DNA from: Tetraselmis striata
Lineage: Eukaryota > Chlorophyta > Chlorodendrophyceae > Chlorodendrales > Chlorodendraceae
DNA length: 64,000 nt
Direction: 5' to 3'
NCBI GenBank assembly: GCA_006384855.1
Contig: VCJN01001706.1
Location: forward strand, 1-64,000
In this document: piece by piece, positions 23,961 through 35,658 of the stretch
How positions within the stretch are numbered: position 1 is the first letter of the stretch
Layout of the letters: every line of letters begins with the position of its first letter
Program-made: the position numbers and the translations under genes
The notes under the pieces: model-generated
What the model was told of the DNA's origin: nothing
Databases searched by the model: none
The model's input: only the letters and a program-made list of their open reading frames with translations

Positions 23961-25059
23961 CGATGCACCTGGTCCGGATTAAAAGCTTCCAGCGAGCGAA
24001 GCGACTCCTTGCCGTGTCTGCGGAGGAGGGCGGCGGTGTAGCGCGCGGTAGGGCGGGGTGGTGGTTGGCTCATCGATAGTGAGGCACGCCGACGCGCCCG
24101 ACGCTGCGGGTCGTTACAGGTACTCGTAGCAACTTGCGACCGGCGTCGGGCGCATCCGCCCCGGGCGCATGCAAGACGAGCATAGTCGACTTCTAAGTAC
24201 AAATTGTCGGTAATGTAGTGTTGCAAATCACATGTATGTAATACATAATTGATGATACCCGCAGATGCAGTACTCGTGTCGACAGCGCATGAGTACTTAA
24301 CGACAGTGTGACACAACCGCATTGGTACTAATCCTCAGGAGCAGTCGCTATTAATGTTTGGCCGTCAAGGCGTCATCTCATCCGCCACGGGCCGCCGCTA
24401 GCTTAATAATTTCAAGTGCGAGATTGGCACCTCGGGCACTCGACATATGCTGATTTATCTCTATATCCGCCGGAAAAGCGAGAATCTTGCGTAAATTGCC
24501 GCATGATCGCCAATTTCACCGATGTCGAAGCGACCCTTGATATGACACATGATCGCCAAGCATGGCGGCCCACGCCCGCGCCCAAGCACGCCCACGCCCG
24601 CTAGTGACTACCTGTACGCCCGCGCGGTGGCGGTTGTTGCTGCTATTGTGCCGCAGCTATTGTAGCAGCCCCGCGCGCAGCACCAGCACCGCGCCCCGTG
24701 TCAGGATCATTAACCAGATAAATAAACCGTTTCAGCCGCCAAATAACGCGACGAGCATCAAGCAATTACGAGTGCTCTGACCTAACATACTGGAGCACAA
24801 CGCAAGCCCAAACCTAAGCACAATCTACGGCGTTTCGAATTCAAATCCCGTATCGTCGGCGGGCGCGCAGCAGGCGGCGGACGGGACAGCCCCCCGGTCG
24901 CCTCGTCTTTCGCTCCTCGGGCAGCCGAGGTCGCTCTAGTGCCCAATTGTCGGATCGACGCTACATCGGCGACAGCTGGCACCGTCCAGGACCCGGCGTC
25001 CGGAGATACGGTAACGGCCGAAACCGGACCTTACAACGCGGGCGGAGGGCCGTGGCGCA
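23961..25059. other. Intergenic between divergent Cdh1 and sialyltransferase genes
   Basis: Presumed shared upstream region of two divergently transcribed genes. No gene or defined regulatory element is supportable. Confidence 0.5.
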
Positions 25060-28000
25060 ATGGCCCCCAATGGGCGGTGGGGGCGGCTGGGCGGGACGAA
25101 GCTTGCCGCGGCGGCGCTCAACACGGCGCTCCTACTGGCGGTGTCTGCGGCCCCAGGCGAGCACCTGCGTACCCGGCCTCTCAGCCCACCACCCGCTCCT
25201 CTGGCCGCGCGTCTGATGGCGCCCCCTCTCGCGGCCACACACGGGGGGTGCACTGCCGGTATCCGATGATCACGCCACGATCAGCCCGGTCGCTATTTAA
25301 AAGTGTCAATTTTGGAGTTTTATTAATATGAAAATTGTTAATGTTGTTGTTGTTGTTGTTGTTTTCGCCCCCCCGCTCCGCTTTGACTCGTCGTGTGCTG
25401 CTGACAGACGCCAGTGGCTCGCTTTGCCCGCTCCTGCCGCGGACCGACGCCCGCTCCCAAGAGGTGCGCCCTTGGTCCAAGTCCTGCAGCTCGCGGCTGT
25501 ATCTATTTATTTGACATGTTTAATGCAGACATAGCGAGGCGAGCTCCTGTCCCCCCGGATTCACTCCTCGCAGTCCGCGCAGTGCAAGGCGCACGCGCAC
25601 GCGGCCGCGGTGGCCCGCAAGGACGGCCGCGTCCGGCACTGCTTCCGGCCCTTCACTGTGCGGCTGCGCGCGGAGGCGGCGGGGCGCACGTCGGGTGGCG
25701 GCAATCTGGCGGTGTGCAGCTTGGCCCCCTCGCGTAATGCTCAAACAAGCTACCCCCTCACCCCCCCCCCCCCCCCCCCCGCCCCCACCCCCTCTGACGG
25801 GAACGGCAAGGGGCTTCGAAGTCAGATCCAGGTATTTAGATGGCGGATGTAGTATGAAGCGGCGATCGCCTGTTTGGGGTGAATTCTGCCTCTGACCTCC
25901 AATGACTCGTGTCGGATACCTAGGCGTTTTCGTTGACTATCGTAATGGAGCGAGCTATTGCCTGTAAAGGTCAATAGGGCTATCCCTGACTATACTGTTG
26001 CCTGAAAAGGTTTCCGTAGAGTTGCTAAAAGGTGATCACTGTAGCCAGCCCTGTTTCAATGCGGCGAGGGGAAAGGGGTTGATATGGTACTCCCCCCTCC
26101 CATTCCGGCATGGGCCCTGTCTCGAGACCGTCACCCTTATGAAATCGTCGGTGCGCTGACCCCCCAGGGCGGCAAGCTGAAGATGCGGCACGTCGCTGGC
26201 GGCAGCGCGGTGGGGGTGCGCTTGCCCTGGGGGCGCCGTCTGCTGGGCGCGGCCGCCCCGGGTGTGGACCTCGCTTCCGCGGCCGACTGGAGCCGCTGCG
26301 CCGTCGTGGGCAGCTCCTCCTCGCTCAGCGGTGAGAATAAGACCCCATCTCCCTCTGCTGCCAAGCCCACCCTCTACCTTTGTTATCGTATCCACTTTTT
26401 GTAGTTGCTATCTGTGATCAGTTTCAACCCCCTTGCCATTAAGGTGAAACTGCTTATATATGGTTATTTATCAGAAAAGACTTCAACCTATAAGAATACA
26501 CCACGACTTGTGCACGGAGGCTCTGGCGCGATGGGACAAAGCCATTCAATGTTTTGGCAACCTGCGAACTTAATCGTGTTCTATGGCATTCGCCGAGCAG
26601 CTTCGCGTGGCACAGCTGCGCCGTGGCTGATACCCCGCGAGCCGTGCGGCGCTGCGGGCGCCTCGCAGGCAAGCGCATGGGGCGCGACATCGACGTCGCC
26701 ACGGCCGTCATCCGCTTCAATGACGCACCCACGGGGGGGCGATACGCCATGGACGCCGGCAGCCGCACCACTTTGCGCGTGCAGAATTTCATGTGAGCCC
26801 CCCCCCCCCCCCCCCCCCCCCCCCTCCCCCCAACTATATATGCCACTCTCCTGATATGCTTGCCTTTTTGCGCTCACCATGATGTGACATTTGATGTTTG
26901 GGTTGTTACTTGCACTCTCATTTATTATTACAATTCATCATTTCACTTATATCGTTTCATTGTCATTTGTCATTTTAGCGTCATGATTTATTATTTATTA
27001 TGATTGTGATTTGTTATTGTTCATTATCATTAGGGGTATCGCATTATGTGCAACGGAGCGCATGGAATGCACGACACCTTAATGGCAATATGCTGAGAAG
27101 TGAGAGGAGCGTCCAGTAGCGGATCGTTATGTTGAGCGTCACAATGAAGGCACCACTCGGGAGAGCTGGGACTCGGCGGAAACCATAACTGCCGGGGGGG
27201 GGGGTCATTGGTGGGAAGAGAGGGGGAAGGGGGAGGCGAGAGGGGGGGGGGGGGGGGGGGGTCGACAAGCCGCGGCTGGGCTGAAGCGAACACTGACACG
27301 GGCGGGGTCGGCTGCTGCTGCGCTGCAGATACTGCGGCTACCACGAGCAAAAGTCGGAGCTGCTGCTATACTACTTTGCGCAGCAGCCGGTGCTTCCCCC
27401 CTCCCCCCGCTGAACCCTTCACCCCGAACCCTCCGAGCCCTCCCCCAAGCCCTGGCTCCATCCCTTGGCATCGTGTCAGGCACCACTCGACAAATGAATG
27501 AACGCTTGACCTGATTGACAGGGCTGGTAGGGGGGGGAGGGGGTCTGACTGTCGGCTGCTGGCTGCGGGCAGGGCGCGCCCGGGGGCGGCTGCAAGTCGG
27601 TGAACCACCCACCGGGCGCGAGGGGGCGGATGGACACCGGCAAGGTGCGCCTCTGCCCCCCCCCCTACCCGCCTGCCCCTTCCTCCCCCATTTCGTCTGT
27701 CTTGATCTTTTATCCCGAAGGGGATCGCCCGCTTGACACTGCCGGTGCGCAGGGTGTGTTTGTCCCGGTGGAGCTGCTCCGGCAAGCGGTGCGCTTCTTT
27801 CGGGATGTCGATCCACAGGGGCGCGAGCCCTCCGTCGGTGAGCCCCCCCCCCCCCCCCCCCATTAAGTCACGCACTCGCAGTTTCATACTTCCTGAGCTG
27901 CGCGCCTACAATTGTCGGGTGTCGCCCTGTCGAGTTAGTGCGCCCATGGCATCAAGCGCTGCGGGCAGGTGGGGGCAGCGCCACCCACGTAGCTGCGACC

Positions 28001-28772
28001 ACTTGAAGGGCATCACATTGCTCATGCCAGCACCCTCGCCGACCTCCCCCCTTTGTGATGTTGAACCCCGCCCGTCGCGGCAGGCTTCTTCGGGGTGCTG
28101 CTGGCGCTGCAGCTGTGCGGCGAGGTGACGCTCTACGGCTTTGACCAGGGCGGGGCGCACTACTACGCCAAGGGCTTTGGCCACCCCCAGGCGCAGAGGG
28201 AGGTGGGCCAGACCCCCCCCCCCCCCCCCATCCCTGCGTGTCCACGTTCCCACATGCCCATGTGCCGCCAGCCAGCGACCGAGTCCATGCACATACATTC
28301 ATACTCTGCACCGTTTAATTGGCGTCGCGGGTCGGAACAGTAATGTTGATTCTGGCGGCATCGACTTGGTATCTCAGTGCACCTTTTGATGTGGCGTTTT
28401 GGTGATTTCATAAATAAACAATCGTGTTCTTTATCCATTTTCCCCTAAACCCTAGAAGCCCTAAAGACCCTTCCATGCAAATGCGCGTCAGGAACTTGGC
28501 TTTGTATAGCCCGTCCAATCTGCGCCTGTGCTCCCAAGAGTATCCCTGTAGTGCATTGCGGTGGCTTCCATGCAGCACTGGTATGCTTAGGAACATGGCG
28601 GTGTAATATCTGTGTTGGTATGGAATTAGTGGCCACGGATTGCCGAAATCTATGAAAAAGAGAAATCGAGCAACTTTTCCGGGCCCAAAAAACATGCAGC
28701 GGATGGCATTCTTAGGGCTTGACAGCGCCACAGGCGCACCCACCCGGGCAAAAAGGACACATACGGGGAAAA

Positions 28773-28804
<32 letters not shown>

Positions 28805-28944
28805 CGCAGGCTGACGCTGCGCCGCTGCTGTGGCCGCAGGGGTCTGAACGCGGGGTGCGGGGACGCCACTCGTGGCCCTTTGAGCGGCAGTGCCTCCGCG
28901 CCTACGGCGGCGTGCTCCGGGAGCGCTTCCGCATCGCCAGTTGA
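25060..28944 (+). CDS. GT29 sialyltransferase-family glycosyltransferase
   Basis: Nine exons: 25060-25140, 25574-25711, 26168-26330, 26669-26792, 27329-27389, 27573-27644, 27753-27837, 28084-28202, 28840-28944, about 315 residues. An N-terminal signal anchor (LAAAALNTALLLA) suggests a type II Golgi protein. All GT29 sialylmotifs are present: L (RCAVVGSSSSLSG, then DIDVATAVIRFNDAPTGG and GSRTTLRVQNF), S (PSVGFFGVLLALQLCGEVTL), motif III (HYYAKG) and VS (HSWPFE). The L- and S-motif cysteines that normally form a disulfide are both there. GT29 enzymes transfer CMP-activated sialic acid; plant and algal members may use Kdo- or Kdn-like sugars, so the donor is open. The first exon and its donor (gtgtct) are the weakest part. 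An alternative acceptor at 28810 would add ten residues to the last exon. Confidence 0.88.
26798..26824 (+). repeat. Sense C27 tract 5 nt after a sialyltransferase 5' splice site
   Basis: Other sense C tracts in this gene are at 25761-25780, 27843-27861 and 28213-28229, at 49, 5 and 10 nt after their donors. Two G-sense tracts also occur (27243-27261 and 28773-28804). Confidence 0.9.
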
Positions 28945-29504
28945 GAAGAGGTGTCGTGGTAACACGAACAAGCGCGGGAAGCGACAAGCGACAAACGATA
29001 CGGAACCTGGGAGTCATCAAAGAGTCCGCCCGTCCTATTAAGAGATGCTGCGCCTGGTGAAGTTACGCCGAATCATGAACGAGGGGGCTTTAAAATTGCG
29101 CGGAATCTCCGGACACTGAGGCACTGGGAAAATCATCGACCTCGTTTCGATTTTCCTACCTGTAGGTGTACTCGTCCCACAATGATATCTACGTCATCAA
29201 TATTGGATCATATCGACACCGAGTTCAAGCTGTCAAGGCTAATCACTCGGAAAGCTTTGTAGTCGTGCATGAAGGAAAAACTGCAAATGGAGGAGAGGGA
29301 GCCGGGCCGTGCGCAGTCCTGCAGCGCCGGTCCCCGGCAGAATTCTTCGAAGCTTGGATGAACAGCGGGGTATCCCGTCTCCGTGCAAGAGGATGAGCCG
29401 CGCTGCCATAGTTCATTGTAGCATATGGAGCGCATTGGAGGACAAAGCCCAGCCTGCATATATATATAGATATATACATATGTATATATATGTGTGTGTT
29501 TATG

Positions 29505-29545
<41 letters not shown>

Positions 29546-29555
29546 CTCGTACCGG

Positions 29556-29593
<38 letters not shown>

Positions 29594-31666
29594 CTCGTAC
29601 CGGAAAGCCCACGCTAACTCCTACATCCCTCCACATAAGTATGGGGTCTGCGAATTTGATCCGCATGCCATGCGAAGCTACACTCAGGCCGTGTGCGTGC
29701 GCATGCATGTTACTCAGGGTTGTACGGTTATTGGGGGGGAATGCCGCGATAGCGCGATACACCCGATAATGTAACGCGATACCTGTACGTTGCGTGACCA
29801 GTCGCTTTCATTTACGCAATAAAAGCACAGCTTTCTGGCGCTAGCGCTTCAAAACAAAAAAAAGCGCCGCTCGTGTGCATACATAGGCATGGGACACACC
29901 ACGGCCTCCGCACTCGTACCATATCACCCTTGGTACGATCCCTACCACCATACAGGTAGGGCATTGAAATTAGGTCATTCACGACCTTAACCAAGCCCCA
30001 CGCGTCGATGACGATGGTTTATTGCCAGAAACATGGACAACATGCGGCTGTGATCGCTGCGCGCGCAGGCGGGAGAGGGTTCTCGCGGCCTCCTTGCCGT
30101 AGGCCAAAGCTTTTCTATAGTAGTGCATGACCGCATGCTCATAGCGCGCCATCGTGAGCCTAGTGGCACGGCCATGGCGTACACCTTAATGCGCCGATGC
30201 TGGTGGAAATAATGTCGAGAAAGGGCGGATCCCGCATGGCGGCCGTGGGCATCGCTCCAGGGGGGCATGTGCCAAGTTTGTACGAGTGGTCCGTGCAAAG
30301 TACACACAACACATTGTCCGGCCACCGTGTATCAGGTTTTGAGATCCACTTGGCGAAAAGTTTCACGCTAATGTGGTGACCACACGCTGACACAGACGTC
30401 AGATTTCGACAGAATATTTCTAAAAAATCGGAAAAGTGCCTAAATGGCCTCGGACGACCGTGCCGACGCTGAAGAAATTGTGGCCTTGATTGCGTAGTTT
30501 TTATTGGTATTCATATGAAATGTTCTGACGTTTCCTCTCAACGCACTGAGAGATACCGCGAGTTCGACAACTGCACCACAAGGGAGCATAGCACTGGCGA
30601 TGGTATCACGCCACATCGTGCACGGGCGCACGCCACTATGGCCCCACCCCAACCAACAATACCCTGGCCTCGTTGCTGCCACGTTTCCTCGCCCACCCAT
30701 GGCCATCCCACCATGAAATGGCCTATGCATGCGCGGCGGGACGTACGGGGCACCAGCCCCCATTGTGATTGCGGAGGTACTGGAAACGCTCAGTGTGGCG
30801 CAAGTGCCACTCGTGTAGGGCACTTGTTAGGGCCAAAGGGCTTGCTTACACCCTATGGTGATAAAAGGCTGAGCATAAATGTGCAATATTCCAGGATTTC
30901 AGGTCATAAACCCTAGATTCAGCTGCCCTTCTATTCGTAAGCTCGGATTCGGCGAGAAAGGGGCCTGGGACTTTTGTGGAGGGGTGTATTAACCAGAGGT
31001 CGCGCGTGCCGCCGGGGAGGGCCGACGATCGGAGATACCGACAGCCCGTCGCGGCGGGGGCGCCAGTCGGAGGCGGACAAGGACCGCAAACGGTAATTGT
31101 ATATAGGCGGTGCTGGGCCAAGATAGCAGAGGCGCTCTTCCCCTCGCCCCTACCCCCCCCCCCCTCCCCGAAAATGCCCTTTATTTGCACCTCTACCTTT
31201 TTCCCCCCACCCACTCGCCCTGCAGTCGGCACCCACGACCCGACATCCACTACAGTTGCGATCCACGACGGGCCATGTCCATTTCGGAAATAGCCCCCGA
31301 CTGATGAGTCGCATTTTTCTCCCATGCCAACATCTGACGTGGTTCCGATCCTGACATCCTCGCGTGCCCGATTCAGTATTCCTATTAAATGCAAGTATCA
31401 CGGTTACGGTGTGCTGCCTGTAGCGCATGTGACCACCTGTGTGATCGCCTACAGCGCATGTGGCGGACGGGCGGACAGACACGGCGTGTCTCGTCACGTA
31501 AGATGTTGTAGTGCATGCTCGAAAAATCACACCATCTGATGAACGCATGTCCATTTCAGTAATGGCCACCCATTGCTGCGCCGCACCTTTTCTGCCATAC
31601 CAACATCTGACGTCGATCAAATGCATTTTCACATGCCCGATTCGTTCTTGAATACGAGTTTGTGGT
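28945..31666. other. Intergenic; AT microsatellite; decayed coding traces
   Basis: An AT microsatellite spans about 29452-29590, with the unit GGCCTCGTACCGGAAA present twice (after each AT block). On the minus strand 29820-30820 contains short protein-like pieces broken by stops and frameshifts (for example SYKLGTCPPGA), too degraded to assign. No intact gene. Confidence 0.5.
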
Positions 31667-31936
31667 AAAGTAAAGTAAAGTAAAGTTCGCCCCGGGACAT
31701 CGGCCGAAGCCGCCCCAGCACTTGACCTCGTGCGCCAACTGCAGTCGTAGGTCTGGCATAGCCCTACGACCATTGCCTCATTCGAACCCCGAAGGGCTAA
31801 TGCATCAACCGGGTAAACCCGGGACACGGGCCCGGTCGATATTGCCGAAATACCTCGGCCAGGAATCGAACCCGGAATCGAACCTGTATCTCTGCCAGCA
31901 TACGAGACGACCGCTCAACCGAGCGGACAAGGGATG
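31667..31936 (-). mobile_element. tRNA-derived SINE, younger copy with perfect 14-bp target-site duplication
   Basis: On the minus strand the element opens with a tRNA-like head: an A-box-like segment CGGTTGAGCGG, and a B box GGTTCGATTCC present twice (31862-31872 and 31874-31884 on +). The body is shared with 21195-21452, and it ends in CTTTA repeats. Direct repeats TACGAGTTTGTGGT lie immediately outside at 31653-31666 and 31937-31950. These are the hallmarks of a Pol III SINE mobilised by a LINE. Confidence 0.88.
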
Positions 31937-31950
31937 TACGAGTTTGTGGT

Positions 31951-32444
31951 GTGCCACGAAAAGCGCATGTGATCACCGCATTCCCGATGCGCATGATCTC
32001 GATCATATGATCACCGCGGCCTGATCGTTGCTTGATCGGAACATCGCTAAAATTGCGCAGCCAGGGTGCATCTGATGACTGTCAAGAGCTGAAGGATGCC
32101 GGCAGCCGGTCAATTGCCAAGCGCCGATCATTAAAAAAAAAAAAAGGCAGCGCCGACAGAGAGATGCCGCGGTCCAATCTTGAACCTCCCGAGGCCCCAT
32201 CTCCGTCATTTGATCTTCCCCGTTGATGGACATTTCCAACAACTTTGGCCCCGCTCAGTCTTTGATGGTGAACAGGCCAGCTGTCTTGCGGCCCGGCGGC
32301 ACGGACCCCCATAGGGTCCGCTAATTGAAGCGCATCGCGCGCAGCCCCCTGACGGCCAGGTTCCCGTTGATTGGAGCTTGGTGCGGATCCGGAGTTACAG
32401 CACCGCGTCGCCGCACGGCCGAGCCCGCAGGCGCGGAGGGGCAC
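31951..32444. other. Short spacer downstream of mS35
   Basis: Contains an A13 run near 32133-32145. No gene is seen. Confidence 0.5.
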
Positions 32445-35060
32445 CTACTTGGCGGCCGCCTCCCCGAGCGCGCCCCGACCCGACGCGCCGCCCGCCGCCG
32501 CCGCCGCGCGCGCCTCGTCCGCCTTGGCCTCCGCCTCCGCGGCGCACGCGGCGCGGTGCGCGGCCAGCTGCGCGTCCTTGTGGGGGTTGGGGAAGCGCGC
32601 GTGGCCCTCCTTCACCAGCGCGCGGATCGTGTCGACGATGTCCCGCCGGTTGTCCTCGCGCTCGCGGTAGCGATCGCTCGTCAGGCGCAGCACGCCCGTC
32701 TTGGGCGTGTACCTGCCGCATGCCCCATGGTGGGGTGTGTGGGGGGATCCTCTTGAGCCGCTGTGCCCATCAGGGAGGCCGCGCGGCCATCGATGGGGAA
32801 TGGGGTGACTAGGGCCTATCTCCAGGTTTGACATTACTTTAGGGTTTGACCGTAAACCCTCATAGTACCCATGAAACTGACATCCAATCTGGACATCCAC
32901 GGCCCCGTGACATGATCGCGCGAAGCAATGCTGTGCCCATCAGGGAGGCTGTGCAGCCATCGATGGGGAATAGGGTGACTAGGGCCTATCTCCAGGTTTG
33001 ACATTACTTTAGGGTTTCAGCATGAACCCTCATATCACCCATCAAACACCGGCCAACCTTGAGACCGACAGCCCCGTGACATGATCGCGTGAGGCAATGC
33101 TGTGCCCATCAGGGAGGCCGCGCGGCCATCGATGGGGAATGGGGTGACTAGGTTATACCTCAAGGTTTGACGTTACTTTAGGGTTTCACCATAAGCCCTC
33201 GTATCACCCATGAAACGACATCCAACCTGGACATCCACGGCCCGTGACACGATCGCGTGAAGCACTGCTGTGCCCAGGGAGGCCGCGCAGCCATCGATGG
33301 GGAATTGGGTGACTAGGGCCTATCTCCAGGTTTGACGTTACTTTAGGGTTTCACCATAAGCCCTCGTATCACCCATCAAACACCGGCCAACCTTGAGACC
33401 GACAGCCCCGTGACACAAAGGGGGGGGGGGGGGGGGGCAGCACCTGGGCCCGCAGACGGCGATGATGTGCTTGACCGCGTCGTTGCTGAGGGCCGCCTCC
33501 TCCTGCAGCTCCCGCATGTGCACGCGGCACTGCGCGGCGCGGCGCGGGCGGTCAGAGGGCGCGGCAGTGGAGACGGGGAAGGGGATGGGGGGGGATTGGG
33601 ATTGGGAGTGTTGAACGGTGTGTTGATGAGGTTGAGGTTGGCATCGTCATCGGTTGGGATGGCGTGAGAGGGTGGGGTGGGCCCTGCTGGGGGCGGCCGG
33701 GGGCGGGATGGGAGGGCACGGAGCGGGCGCGCACCGCCACTTTGCGGTTCAGCGGGTGCGCCGCCTCGTTGCCCCACACGGACTTGAGCACCCCCGTCTG
33801 CGTCCAGCGCAGGATCTGCCGCGCGCCCGGGTACGGCGCCGCCTGCGGCTGCACCTCAAACACCTTGAGCAGCTCCGGCGCGATGCGGCTGTCCTCCTGC
33901 CGCAGCGCCGGGCGGGCCGCCGCCTCAGCGCCCCTTCCACCCCCGCATGCCAAGCTGTGACATGGTGGTCGTGTGGGGAGTGGGGGGGGCGGGTGCGGGG
34001 AAGGGGGGAGGGGGGGGGGGGGGGGGGGGGGCGCACCGCCACTGCCTGGGCGAACTCGATGTCGCGCTCGTAGTCCTCGCCCAGCAGCGTCGGCAGGTCG
34101 TAGATGGGCTCGTCAGACGGGAAGTCCGGCAGGCTGTCCAGCTGTCAGTGCCGGCGGTGATGAGTAAGAGTGTGTGTTGAGGGTGGGGAGGGGGGGATGA
34201 GGGAAGGAAAAGAATTGGGGGTGGCCGGTGGGGCGGGGGGGGGGGGGGGGGGGGGGGGCTCACATAGTCCTCCAGGTCAACCATCATCTCGTTCAAGTTG
34301 TTGGTCGGGCCCTTGCCCCACAAATAGTCCCGCTTGCCGAGCTCCTCTGCGATCGCGCAGCCCGGGAGATTGTTCAGGTTAAACTAGGCCGAGTGTTTCT
34401 TTATTGTGATTCTCTGTCTTTCGCCCCGGGGGGGGGGGGGGGGTCATGGGGATGGCGGAGGGCCGCGCCGCTCACTCTTCTCGTGCGGCGGCACCTCCGC
34501 CGCCTCCGCGCCCTCGACCAGCGCCACGCTGTCCTCCGTGCCGTCGCCGCTGGCTTCCGCGTCATCCTGCGTCGCCGCCTCCGCGGCAGCTCCGGTCGGA
34601 TGGCCGGCTTCCCCGTCCGTGGGGGCGCCGCCGTCGGCGGAGAAGGCGCGGCTAGCCGCGCCCCAGCGGCGGCACAGGAAGCCGGCCAGGGCCTGCTTTT
34701 GCGATGGGGCAGGGAGAAGGGTTGGGGAGGCGGCAGCCGGAAGGGGGGAAGGGCGGTAGAAGAGGCTCATCGCCTGCAGTCGCTGCACCAGTTGGGTAAT
34801 TCCCGGGGCAGCAATTCCCCGGAAGCTGCGAGGTGGTGGGGAGGGGTATCCATCAGCATCGTCCAGGGCAGGGAGCTAGGTGGGCGAACCTGCTGAGGGC
34901 GAGCTGCCGTGTTACATGCCCCCCACGCCGCGCTGCTTTCCAGGGTGCTGGCCAGCGGCGCTGGAAGCGCCCGAGCGACCGTGGGGAGGGGGGCGCCGCC
35001 GGGCCCTGAGCGACTCGCGGCGGCGCGCGCCAGCTGCAACAGCCGAAGTCGGGGTGCCAT
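32445..35060 (-). CDS. mS35: Mitochondrial small-subunit ribosomal protein mS35
   Basis: Seven exons: 34890-35060, 34476-34692, 34264-34346, 34037-34141, 33735-33896, 33444-33529, 32445-32712. They total 1092 nt and 363 residues with all phases consistent. The N terminus (MAPRLRLLQLARAAASRSG) is a typical mitochondrial presequence. The C-terminal half matches the MRP-S28/mS35 domain: RKVACRVHMRELQEEAALSN, KHIIAVCGPRYTPKTGVLRL and SDRYREREDNRRDIVDTIR. mS35 sits in the head of the mitoribosomal small subunit. An acidic linker follows the presequence. Four of six introns carry a sense C tract 5-32 nt after the donor, and the last intron contains a minisatellite. An in-frame ATG 81 nt upstream would lengthen the leader; the start at 35060 gives the better presequence. 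Confidence 0.88.
32761..33417. repeat. 169-bp minisatellite, about 3.9 units, in mS35 intron 6
   Basis: Units start with CTGTGCCCA at 32761, 32931, 33100 and 33268 (periods 170, 169 and 168 bp). The last unit is incomplete and runs into the G tract at 33420-33437. The units differ by scattered substitutions and small indels. Confidence 0.9.
34010..34031 (-). repeat. Sense C22 tract 5 nt after an mS35 5' splice site
   Basis: Sister tracts lie at 33420-33437, 34235-34258 and 34428-34443. Confidence 0.9.
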
Positions 35061-35532
35061 CGCTCCTGCCGCTGGCGGTATTCGAGTCGTGCGCTTCCAA
35101 GGTGGCGTGAGCGCCTGCCTGCGGCGGGGTTTGGTGGACAATGGATGCTGATGTGTGAAGGTGGCGGAGCCGATGGCGGGGGAAGCGGGTGCAGGAGGAG
35201 AGGGTGGGGGCGGGGTCTAAGACGAAGGGGGGATTGTGCCCTCAGGGGCCCGACCGTGCGGGTGGGGGGGCGGGGGGGGGGGGGGGGACTTCATCATAAA
35301 GTAAAGGGAATAAGGGGGCGGCGTAATTTGCCAAAAGACGCATTGTCTTGGGGTTACATATGTTTCTAAGGGCAGGACCTTGTCGGCAGCCCGCAAGAAC
35401 AGAAAGAATGACGGAGAGTGCGTGCTGTCCATTAATATTTGATTCTTATGATAATCCTTACATTATGACATACTACAACTACGGGCCCGAGTATTTCCCA
35501 CTGCCCGCCGATTGACCCAGATTCATGTCATG
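35061..35532. other. Spacer upstream of mS35
   Basis: Contains a G16 tract at 35272-35287. No gene is seen. Confidence 0.5.
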
Positions 35533-35658
35533 CCTGAGCGGTTCCTTGAACACTGCAATGAATGTGGCGGAAGTGAATCTGAGACTATTGAATATATGTT
35601 GGTGGAGTGCCCGCGGTGGGAGTATCACAATTTGGGATTGTTAGTTCCGGAGGTTTAG
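35533..35658 (+). pseudogene. LINE (non-LTR retrotransposon) C-terminal fragment
   Basis: A 41-codon frame ending in TAG reads LEHCNECGGSESETIEYMLV followed by ECPRW. The spacing C-x2-C, an acidic ET-I-E stretch, then ECPR-aromatic is the zinc-binding tail found after the reverse transcriptase domain of many LINE ORF2 proteins. Stops surround it, so only a fragment remains. Confidence 0.5.

Noticed and set aside
31860..31930. Functional tRNA gene on - strand
   Set aside because: Same SINE head, with a duplicated B box and no closed cloverleaf.
32761..33417. CRISPR array
   Set aside because: The repeats are about 169 bp, contiguous, without spacers, and lie in a eukaryotic intron.
34228..34896. 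222-codon + strand open frame over mS35 exons
   Set aside because: Antisense to well-supported mS35 exons and translated from G tracts.
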